From: an uncultured Alphaproteobacteria bacterium
Lineage (GTDB): Bacteria; Pseudomonadota; Alphaproteobacteria; RF32; CAG-239
Length of the DNA: 64,000 nucleotides
Assembly: GCA_904501925.1 (NCBI GenBank)
Contig: CAJGCO010000003.1
Location: 25,341-89,340 of the forward strand
Direction: 5' to 3'
The notes below the pieces were generated by a model that searched no databases, was not told where the DNA came from, and saw only the letters and a list, made by a program, of their open reading frames with translations. A program made the translations under genes and the position numbers. This document shows, in pieces, positions 57,293 to 64,000 of this stretch (within the stretch, counting starts at the first letter, position 1; each line of letters begins with the position of its first letter).

Positions 57293-57772
57293 CAATAGAT
57301 GAAATGCTAATAAAAACACTGAAGCAAAAATTCCTGCAAAAACATCATCAAGCATAACGCCATACGCATTTTTTATCTTTGTATCTGCATACTTTACTGG
57401 TCCCATTTTTATTATATCGAAAAATCTAAACAAGGCAAAACCTGCAATATAATAAATAACACTTTTTATGCCCAATAAGTAATCAGGAGCCATTTGGCTT
57501 AAAATAGAAAATGTCAATAGTTGTCCAACAGTTTCATCTATAACAACTTTGGATGGGTCTTCATTGCCAGTATCTTTGATAACAAAGTCTGTAGCTTTAA
57601 CTCCAGCAAAAAATATAACAACAGCAGCTATAACTAATGCTTTCCACCCACCTAAATATATCAATAAATATACAAGAGGTAGAGCGCCTAAGGAACCGGC
57701 AGTTCCTGGTGCAAATTTAGATAAGCCAAAACCGAAATATGTTGCAATTATATTAGCTGCTTTTTTATTCAT
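57278..57772 (-). CDS. pgpA: Phosphatidylglycerophosphatase A
   Basis: 164 residues, integral membrane enzyme that dephosphorylates PGP to phosphatidylglycerol, the substrate pool used by Lgt. Signatures: YFGFGLSKFAPGTAGSLGALP, DPSKVVIDETVGQ (metal-binding acids), FRFFDIIKMGPV and YGVMLDDVFAGIFAS. The ATG follows GGAGGTTATT-like sequence. Convergent with uup. Confidence 0.95.
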   Translation of the reverse strand: MNKKAANIIATYFGFGLSKFAPGTAGSLGALPLVYLLIYLGGWKALVIAAVVIFFAGVKATDFVIKDTGNEDPSKVVIDETVGQLLTFSILSQMAPDYLLGIKSVIYYIAGFALFRFFDIIKMGPVKYADTKIKNAYGVMLDDVFAGIFASVFLLAFHLLLINL

Positions 57773-57895
57773 AATAACCTCCCTGTGTTATGAATAAAAA
57801 CTATAGGAAATAAAAAAAAATACAAATATAAAATAATTTATCCACGAATAATTAACAATTACATGATAAAAAATATCATTATTTAAGAGGTGAAA

Positions 57896-58861
57896 ATGAA
57901 TAGAAAGATATTTTATATAATTACAGTTGTGCTAGTATTTGCAATATTGGTTATGGCTTATTTGCTTAGTAAATCTGTTGATAGTAAGGAAAATAATAAA
58001 GAACAAGTTTGTTCGTTAAATCAAACTCAAGTTAATATTGTTCTTATAACCGATTCCAGATATACAACACCAACAATGATTTCTATGTTATCTGCAATTG
58101 AAAATAAATGTCCTAATAGTATTTATAATTATTATATTGTAGCTGAAAATATAACCTCACAGGATAAAGATAATATTTTGAAATTAAAATCATTATCTCC
58201 TCAAACCGTAAATATAAATATAATAAATCAAGAAGAGCCAGATCTTCCATTTGAAAATATGCAACGCTTTTTGCAATATAAGGTGGGAATGCATAAAATT
58301 TTTCTTCCTAATGTGTTATCAAATTTAGATAAAGTGATATATATGGATGGAGATACGGTTGTTTTAAAAGATTTAAGCCAGTTATATAATATTGATGTAG
58401 AAAATGTATATGCTGCGGTGGTAAAAGATGGGATATTTTATCGTTTTCCGAAAGAAATGAAAGAGATGGGATTAGATAAACGTGGTTTTTATTTCAATAG
58501 TGGTGTAATGCTTTATAACTTAAATCTTCAAAGACAAGATGATATTGTTACAAAATTAGTCGAATACATTAAAACTCATGATGATTTTTATGGGGATCAG
58601 GATGTGTTAAATGTAGTTTTTGGAGATAAATTAAAATTAATATCATATCGTTATAATTGTATAAGTACATTTTTTGAAGAGGATGATTTAGCGTTTTTAA
58701 GTTCATATTTTGGAGAAAAATTACCAAAACAAAAAAATAAGATTTATGAAAAATCGACAATAATACATTATGCTGGTGATAAACCTTGGCAAAATACATA
58801 TTCTCCATTATACCTAAAAGAAATATGGTATAAATATTACAACAAAGTAAGGATGTTATAA
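57896..58861 (+). CDS. Membrane-anchored GT8-family glycosyltransferase 1
   Basis: About 321 residues. Basic N-terminus, one hydrophobic segment (about 6-25), then a GT8 (LgtC/glycogenin-like) GT-A domain: VNIVLITDSRYTTPTMISMLSAI, DXD as MDGD (D151-x-D153), FYFNSGVMLYNL, YGDQDVLNVVF and the terminal H-x-x-G-x-x-KPW (H291). A retaining transferase of UDP-sugars is expected. The charge pattern predicts a type II anchor with the catalytic domain outside the cytosol, which is odd for a UDP-sugar enzyme. I use the ATG at 57896 (AAGAGG upstream). TAATG overlap with the next, related gene. Confidence 0.88.
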   Translation: MNRKIFYIITVVLVFAILVMAYLLSKSVDSKENNKEQVCSLNQTQVNIVLITDSRYTTPTMISMLSAIENKCPNSIYNYYIVAENITSQDKDNILKLKSLSPQTVNINIINQEEPDLPFENMQRFLQYKVGMHKIFLPNVLSNLDKVIYMDGDTVVLKDLSQLYNIDVENVYAAVVKDGIFYRFPKEMKEMGLDKRGFYFNSGVMLYNLNLQRQDDIVTKLVEYIKTHDDFYGDQDVLNVVFGDKLKLISYRYNCISTFFEEDDLAFLSSYFGEKLPKQKNKIYEKSTIIHYAGDKPWQNTYSPLYLKEIWYKYYNKVRML

Positions 58862-59778
58862 TGAAAAAAAAGTATTATTTAATTAGTAGTATTATTCTTA
58901 TATTGGCATCAATACTTGTTTATTTTTCTTATCCAAGAAAGGTAAATTTAGTCTATATGTGTGATTCAAATTATTTGCAATATGTTATAACATCTCTAGA
59001 TTCTGCAATAACTCATAAAAAGAAAACAACATACTATAATGTTTATATAATTGCCAAAGATTTTTCCTCAAAAGATATGGAAAATATAAAAAAATTAGAG
59101 CAATATCGTGTAAAAATAAATATTATTAAAGCTATTGAAAGAGAATTAAATTATGCTAGTTTAGGTCGCTTTTCTTCATTTAAAATATCATTGCAAAAAT
59201 TATTTATAGCAGATTATCTAGATAAAGTTGATAAAGTTTTATATTTAGATGCTGATACACTTATTCAAGATGACTTAAGCTCTTTATATAATACAAATAT
59301 AAAAAAATATTATGTAGCTGCAGTAAAAGATGGTTTGATGTATCAGTTTCCTGATCACATAATAGAAATCGGTTTAAATTGGCGTAAATTTTATTTTAAT
59401 AGTGGTGTAATGCTGCTTAATTTAAGTAAAATTAGAAAAGATGATAAAATAAATGATGCAATAAGGTATTTTAACAATAATGAAGAGGTTTTTGGAGACC
59501 AAGACGTTTTAAATGTTGTGTTTGGTAAAGATGTAACTTCAATATCATATCTTTATAATTGCAATAGTGTATATTTTGAAAAAGAAAATGCTCAATTTTT
59601 AAGCAATTTTTATCAAGAAGCTGTTCCTCAAACTCCACGTGAAGTGTATAATAATGCAAAAATATTGCATTTTGCAGGGCATAAACCTTGGACACAATGG
59701 TTTGAGCATTCATACTTAAAGCCTCTTTGGTGGGAATATAGAAATAAAGCTAAAACAAAGTATAATATTGAATTCTAA
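58861..59778 (+). CDS. Membrane-anchored GT8-family glycosyltransferase 2 (paralogue)
   Basis: 305 residues, clearly related to the preceding product over its whole length: basic MKKKYY start, one hydrophobic segment (about 6-24), VNLVYMCDSNYLQYVITSLDSAI, DXD as LDAD (D130-x-D132), FYFNSGVMLLNL, FGDQDVLNVVF and HFAGHKPW (H270). The ATG overlaps the previous stop by one base, so the two are co-translated. The pair probably adds successive sugars to one surface glycan; that is inference. Confidence 0.88.
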   Translation: MKKKYYLISSIILILASILVYFSYPRKVNLVYMCDSNYLQYVITSLDSAITHKKKTTYYNVYIIAKDFSSKDMENIKKLEQYRVKINIIKAIERELNYASLGRFSSFKISLQKLFIADYLDKVDKVLYLDADTLIQDDLSSLYNTNIKKYYVAAVKDGLMYQFPDHIIEIGLNWRKFYFNSGVMLLNLSKIRKDDKINDAIRYFNNNEEVFGDQDVLNVVFGKDVTSISYLYNCNSVYFEKENAQFLSNFYQEAVPQTPREVYNNAKILHFAGHKPWTQWFEHSYLKPLWWEYRNKAKTKYNIEF

Positions 59779-59842
59779 ATTATCTTGCACAAATATTTTT
59801 TATCATTATTATCTATAGAACAATATAACAAGGATAATAAGA

Positions 59843-60877
59843 ATGGTTAAAGTTGTTTCGTTTGGCTGTAGAATAAATAGCTATGAAGGTGAAATATTCA
59901 AAGAAAAATTAAAAAACTATGATAATTTGATTATAGTTAATACTTGTGCTGTGACACTTGAAGCTGAGCGTCAATGTCGTCAAACTATTCGTAAATTAAA
60001 AAAAGAAAATCCCGATTCTAAAATAGTTGTTACAGGATGTGCTGCTCAAGTAAGTACATCACGTTTTTCTCAAATGCCAGAGGTTGATCTTGTATTAGGT
60101 AATAAAGAAAAAACAGAAATAGAAAAATATCTTATATCTAAAGAAAAAACAATTGTTGGAGATATTTTTTCTTTTTCAGGATATGATGCATATATGATAA
60201 CCTCTTTTGAAGGAAGGGAAAGAGCTTTTGTTGAAATACAGCAAGGTTGTGATCATCGTTGTACATATTGCATAATTCCATATGCTAGGGGAGCTAATCG
60301 TTCTGTTCCTGAAGAAAAAATAATACAACAAATTGATTTATTATTATCTCAAGGATTTAAAGAAATTTGTTTAACAGGAATTGATGCTTGTTCATATAAA
60401 CCAAGCTTTAATGGTTTAGTTCAAAATATATTAAAAACATTTCCTAATTTGCCATCATTACAATTTGGTTCATTAGATCCTGCAGCCATAGATGATGGTT
60501 TTATAGATATCTTAAAAGAATATAAAAATATTCATCATCATTTTCATTTTTCAATTCAATCTGGCGATAATTTAATATTAAAAAGAATGGGGCGTCGCCA
60601 TTCTCGTGAAGATGTAATTAACTTATGTAAAAAAATAAGAAGTGTTTGTAGTGATGCAACATTTGGAGCTGATTTTATTTGTGGTTTTCCAACAGAAAGT
60701 GATGAAAACTTCAAAAATACACTTAAATTGGTAGAAGAGGCTAATATTAATAAACTTCACGTTTTTCCGTATTCTGAGCGCCCAGGAACTCCTGCATCTA
60801 GAATGCCTCAAGTTCCTGTTAATATTAGAAGAAAGCGTGCAGAAGAATTAAGAAATTTAAGAAAGGAAGATAAATGA
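59843..60877 (+). CDS. MtaB-like methylthiotransferase (short C-terminus)
   Basis: 344 residues. Radical-SAM tRNA methylthiotransferase of the MiaB/MtaB family. The first Fe-S site is carried by FGCRINSYE (MtaB form), VNTCAVT and VTGCAAQ; the radical-SAM motif is GCDHRCTYCIIPYARG; SLDPA, FHFSIQSGDN and ADFICGFPTES are conserved. MtaB makes ms2t6A in tRNA. It ends just after RRKRAEELRNL, about 60 residues short of the family norm, so the C-terminal TRAM-like RNA-binding segment is missing. ATGA overlap couples it to ftsY. Confidence 0.88.
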   Translation: MVKVVSFGCRINSYEGEIFKEKLKNYDNLIIVNTCAVTLEAERQCRQTIRKLKKENPDSKIVVTGCAAQVSTSRFSQMPEVDLVLGNKEKTEIEKYLISKEKTIVGDIFSFSGYDAYMITSFEGRERAFVEIQQGCDHRCTYCIIPYARGANRSVPEEKIIQQIDLLLSQGFKEICLTGIDACSYKPSFNGLVQNILKTFPNLPSLQFGSLDPAAIDDGFIDILKEYKNIHHHFHFSIQSGDNLILKRMGRRHSREDVINLCKKIRSVCSDATFGADFICGFPTESDENFKNTLKLVEEANINKLHVFPYSERPGTPASRMPQVPVNIRRKRAEELRNLRKEDK

Positions 60878-61788
60878 GTGGCTTTTTTAAAAAATTAGGT
60901 TTGGGATTGAAAAAAACATCAACAAATATAAGTCAAAGTATTTGTGATATATTTACCAAAGAAAATTTATCAAGCGATATTATTTCAGATTTGGAAGATG
61001 TTTTATATGCCTCAGATGTTGGAGTACATGCAACATCTCAAATTATGCAAAAGTTTTCTGCAAAACGCTTTGAAAAAGGTGGAGATATAAATAAAATAAA
61101 AGAAGAATTATATAAAGATATTGTAGAGATATTAGCACCTTCTGAACGGGAATTTATAATAGATAAAACTCAAACACCTTTTGTTGTGTTAATGGTGGGC
61201 GTTAATGGTGCTGGAAAAACAACAACTATAGGAAAATTAGGAAAGAAGTTTACAGATCTTGGGTATAAAGTTTCTTTTATTGCAGGTGATACATTTAGGG
61301 CAGCAGCAGTTGAACAGCTTACCCAATGGGGGAAAAAGAATAATATAAGAGTACATTCAGGTCCACAAGGTTGTGATAGTGCAGGGCTTTGTTTTGATGG
61401 TATAAAAGAGGCGCAAAAAAATGGTGATGATATTGTGTTTATAGATACAGCCGGACGTCTTCAAAATAAAAAAGGTTTAATGGATGAATTGGAAAAAATA
61501 ATTAGAGTAATAAAAAAAGTTATACCAAATGCACCACATCAAACGTTAATAACTATTGATGCAACAACTGGACAAAATGGTTTAGATCAGGTAAAAACAT
61601 TTAAAGAGCTTGTTGATGTAAATGGGGTAGTTATCACAAAATTAGATGGGACATCTAAAGGAGGTATCTTAATCGCTGTAGCATCAGAAACTAATATTCC
61701 TATATATTATATTGGCGTTGGTGAACAAGTTGATGATATGGATACATTCAAAGCATCAGATTTTGCAAAAGGATTATTAGATTTATGA
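60874..61788 (+). CDS. ftsY: Signal recognition particle receptor FtsY
   Basis: 304 residues. NG-domain GTPase that docks SRP-bound ribosomes at the inner membrane. G1 GVNGAGKTTTIGKLG (about 109), DTFRAAAVEQL, DTAGRLQNKKGLMDEL (G3), TKLDGTSKGG (G4). The N-terminus lacks the acidic A domain of E. coli; an amphipathic start (SGFFKKLGLGLKKT) probably gives lipid binding. It overlaps mtaB by ATGA at its start and xseA by ATGA at its end. Confidence 0.97.
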   Translation: MSGFFKKLGLGLKKTSTNISQSICDIFTKENLSSDIISDLEDVLYASDVGVHATSQIMQKFSAKRFEKGGDINKIKEELYKDIVEILAPSEREFIIDKTQTPFVVLMVGVNGAGKTTTIGKLGKKFTDLGYKVSFIAGDTFRAAAVEQLTQWGKKNNIRVHSGPQGCDSAGLCFDGIKEAQKNGDDIVFIDTAGRLQNKKGLMDELEKIIRVIKKVIPNAPHQTLITIDATTGQNGLDQVKTFKELVDVNGVVITKLDGTSKGGILIAVASETNIPIYYIGVGEQVDDMDTFKASDFAKGLLDL

Positions 61789-63152
61789 TGAGTTTTGATT
61801 TTACACCTCCACCAGAAAAAATTGTTCGTTTTCCTAAAGAACCTGAGGCTTTAAGTGTTACAGAGGTATCAAATGAAATAAAACGCTTTGTTGAAGGGCG
61901 TTTTAATAATGTTTTAGTTCGAGGAGAAATTTTTGGTGCCAAAAGAGCAGATTCTGGGCACTGGTATTTAGCCTTAAAAGATGAAAATGCTGTTTTAAGC
62001 GCTGTTTGCTGGAAAGGTATTGCATCTACCTTAAAAGTAAAAATAGAAGATGGTTTAGAAGTGATTGCAAAAGGAAAAATAACAACTTTTGCAGGAAAGT
62101 CTTCATATCAATTGGTTATAGAAAGTCTAGAACCAGCAGGCCAAGGTGCTCTATTAAAACTTTTAGAAGAGCGCAAACAACAGTTTATTAAAGAAGGTCT
62201 TTTTGATGCATCTCATAAATTACCGATTCCATTTCTTCCAGATACAATTGGTGTAGTTACTAGTGCTTCAGGTGCTGTAATTAGAGATATTATTCATAGA
62301 ATTAGAGATAGATTTCCAAGTCATATTTTGTTATGGCCTACTCCAGTTCAAGGTGAAGGTTCAGCAGAAAAAATAGCATCGGCAATTAGAGGTTTTAATG
62401 CTCTAGATAAAAACTCTTCCATTAAACGTCCAGATGTTATAATTGTAGCTCGTGGTGGTGGTAGCTTAGAAGATTTATGGTCTTTTAATGAAGAGATTGT
62501 AATCAGAGCTGTTTACGATTCTAAAATTCCAATAATTTCAGCAGTTGGTCATGAAACAGATACTATGCTAATAGATTATGTTGCAGATAGAAGAGCTCCA
62601 ACACCAACCGGTGCAGCAGAGTTTGCTGTTCCCGTAAAATCAGAATTAATAACAAATATTAATATCTTAAATACTCGTATGCATAGTTCAATTTATCGCT
62701 ATTTAAATGAATATAAAAATCTAATAGAAGGTTTAACAAGAGGAATTCCAAATCTTAAACAAATATTAGAAGAAAGTGCGCAAAAGTTAGATTATAGAGT
62801 AGAACGTTTACAAAATGCTATAAAGAACCTTATAACACAAAAGAAAAATATTTTAGCATTATCAGAAATAAAGGATGTTTATGTAAAATCATTAATAGAA
62901 AGATACTCCGAAAAATTAGAAGGATTATCTTGTCGCTTAGATGGTGTTTCAATCGATTCTGTATTAAGACGAGGGTTCGCATGGATAAAGGGTGATAGTA
63001 ACCAAACTATATATACTCAAAAAGATGCTAAAAAACAGCAAACACTTAATATTAAATTTATTGATGGTGAATTAACAACTCAAACAGATAATAAAAATTC
63101 ATCTAAAATAAAAAAAGAAGAAAAACCTCAAGGTTCGTTATTTGATTTTTAA
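61785..63152 (+). CDS. xseA: Exodeoxyribonuclease VII large subunit
   Basis: 455 residues. Single-strand DNA exonuclease with XseB. Signatures: OB fold start ALSVTEVSNEIKRFVEGRFNNVLVRGEI, SGHWYLALKDENA, the catalytic core IGVVTSASGAVIRDIIHRIRDRFP, DVIIVARGGGSLEDLWSFNEE and VGHETDTMLIDYVADRRAPTPTGAAE. A C-terminal coiled coil and a basic tail follow. The ATG overlaps the ftsY stop. xseB is not in the window. Confidence 0.97.
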   Translation: MMSFDFTPPPEKIVRFPKEPEALSVTEVSNEIKRFVEGRFNNVLVRGEIFGAKRADSGHWYLALKDENAVLSAVCWKGIASTLKVKIEDGLEVIAKGKITTFAGKSSYQLVIESLEPAGQGALLKLLEERKQQFIKEGLFDASHKLPIPFLPDTIGVVTSASGAVIRDIIHRIRDRFPSHILLWPTPVQGEGSAEKIASAIRGFNALDKNSSIKRPDVIIVARGGGSLEDLWSFNEEIVIRAVYDSKIPIISAVGHETDTMLIDYVADRRAPTPTGAAEFAVPVKSELITNINILNTRMHSSIYRYLNEYKNLIEGLTRGIPNLKQILEESAQKLDYRVERLQNAIKNLITQKKNILALSEIKDVYVKSLIERYSEKLEGLSCRLDGVSIDSVLRRGFAWIKGDSNQTIYTQKDAKKQQTLNIKFIDGELTTQTDNKNSSKIKKEEKPQGSLFDF

Positions 63153-63155
63153 TAA

Positions 63156-63187
63156 CTACTATTTATAATATACTAATTAAATAGTAG
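63156..63187. promoter_or_regulatory. Inverted repeat before uppP
   Basis: Perfect 10-bp arms CTACTATTTA and TAAATAGTAG with a 12-nt loop, directly before the uppP SD (AGAGGGAG). No T-run follows, so a leader structure is more likely than a terminator. The arms are AT-rich and could be chance. Confidence 0.35.
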
Positions 63188-63198
63188 AGGGAGTAACA

Positions 63199-64000
63199 AT
63201 GTTTGATATGCACATTTTTTTGCTAGCACTAATTCAAGGATTAACAGAGTTTTTGCCTGTAAGTTCATCAGGACACCTTATATTATTTGCAAAATATACA
63301 AATTTTGGAGATCAAGGTCAATTAATTGATATAGCTCTACATATGGGGTCTCTTATTGCGGTTGTTTTGTATTTTTATAAAATAATCAAAGAAATGATTG
63401 TATCTTTATTTAAATATAAGTTTATGCCAAAGTTTGATATTGAAGGTATAAGACTAGCCTATTATCTAATATTTGCCACTATTCCTGCGATAATAATAGG
63501 TGGAGCTCTTTCATATTTTGGTACATCTTGGACACGTTCAACAAAACTTATAGGATATTTGTTAATAATATATTCTATATTGTTATGGTATGCAGATAAT
63601 CATTTTAGTACTCAAAAAACATTAAAGAATATGAGCTTAAAAGATGCTCTAATTATAGGTTTTGCTCAATGTTTAGCATTTTTGCCAGGTACTAGTAGAT
63701 CCGGTGTAACAATTACATTTGGACGTTTTCTAGGTTTTGATAGAAGTGAAGTAGCAAAATTCTCTATGTTGCTCTCTATTCCATCTATTTTAGGAGCTGG
63801 TATTTTAGCAATATATACATTATATTCAAACGGCGAAACATCTATAATGCTTGATGCATATGAAGCAATTAGTTTTTCTTTTGTGTTTTCCTTTTTAGCA
63901 ATATTTTTAATGATGCAATGGCTAAGATTTGCCACATTTTTACCTTTTGTAATCTATCGCATAATTTTAGGAATAATATTACTTTTGGATGCATATGGTG
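63199..64000 (+). CDS. uppP: Undecaprenyl-diphosphatase UppP/BacA (5' part)
   Basis: Starts at the ATG at 63199 with AGAGGGAG upstream and stays open to the end of the window (267 codons); the 3' end is outside. It recycles undecaprenyl pyrophosphate in the inner membrane for peptidoglycan and other wall polymers. Signatures: LIQGLTEFLPVSSSGHLI (first active-site segment), FLPGTSRSGVTITFGR (about 161, second active-site segment) and several transmembrane helices. Confidence 0.97.
   Translation, partial: MFDMHIFLLALIQGLTEFLPVSSSGHLILFAKYTNFGDQGQLIDIALHMGSLIAVVLYFYKIIKEMIVSLFKYKFMPKFDIEGIRLAYYLIFATIPAIIIGGALSYFGTSWTRSTKLIGYLLIIYSILLWYADNHFSTQKTLKNMSLKDALIIGFAQCLAFLPGTSRSGVTITFGRFLGFDRSEVAKFSMLLSIPSILGAGILAIYTLYSNGETSIMLDAYEAISFSFVFSFLAIFLMMQWLRFATFLPFVIYRIILGIILLLDAYG

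Overview
The window is about 70% A+T and densely coded on both strands with the standard code (TGA is a stop, for example at the end of the mtaB-like gene). Several neighbourhoods point to an alphaproteobacterium: leuS-lptE-holA, gap-pgk, an MlaC-type protein, and rimP-nusA-ylxR-infB-rbfA. Very low GC, a eukaryote-like IleRS, a Firmicutes-like LeuRS, an ankyrin-bearing autotransporter and a Sel1 protein suggest a host-associated, probably uncultured lineage (Rickettsiales/Holosporales-like or a gut clade). That placement is inference; there is no rRNA or tRNA gene here to test it.

Layout. 1-2.9 kb: the 3' end of clpX faces the leftward leuS-lptE-holA-hypothetical cluster (leuS to 5.3 kb), with an MlaC-like gene upstream. 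6.2-9.2 kb: an envelope glycan pair, a GT-C transferase and a UDP-galactopyranose-mutase-like flavoprotein. 9.4-11.7 kb: gap-pgk with hairpins after each gene. 11.9-15.3 kb: a lineage-specific 1142-residue protein with a duplicated module and a 30-bp tandem repeat. 15.5-25.3 kb: queA, a degenerate-GGDEF membrane protein, lgt, a YbjN-like protein, a DUF1294 protein, a lipoprotein plus secreted protein pair, dtd, an SpmA-SpmB fusion, a DUF3137-like protein and a divergent GalU. 25.4-30.8 kb: a giant AsmA-family protein carrying a 45-bp minisatellite. 30.9-33.4 kb: a nucleoside salvage operon (cdd-PNP-deoA). 33.4-37.3 kb: MltB, RuvX, two small tandem paralogues and two membrane or secreted hypotheticals. 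37.4-40.5 kb: ileS of the eukaryote-like class.

40.7-46.8 kb holds the most striking gene, a 2049-residue autotransporter joining a signal peptide, ankyrin-like repeats, about 600 residues of cysteine-rich EGF/VSP-like modules, a long repetitive beta-helix-like passenger and an outer-membrane beta-barrel. 47.0-53.0 kb is the rimP-nusA-ylxR-infB-rbfA translation operon followed by mscL, with an intrinsic terminator just before rimP. 53.3-57.8 kb: an LPG-synthase-type membrane protein, a Sel1 protein, an Uup-type ABC-F ATPase and pgpA. 57.9-59.8 kb: two tandem GT8 glycosyltransferases with N-terminal membrane anchors. 59.8-64.0 kb: mtaB-like, ftsY and xseA chained by ATGA overlaps, then uppP running off the window end.

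Much of the window serves the cell envelope: lipoprotein maturation (Lgt), LPS delivery (LptE), phospholipid traffic (MlaC, AsmA), PG synthesis (PgpA), peptidoglycan turnover (MltB, UppP), glycan transfer (GT-C, GT8, GalU) and surface display (the autotransporter). No CRISPR array, insertion sequence, prophage or tRNA gene was seen, and no gene-free stretch exceeds 300 bases.
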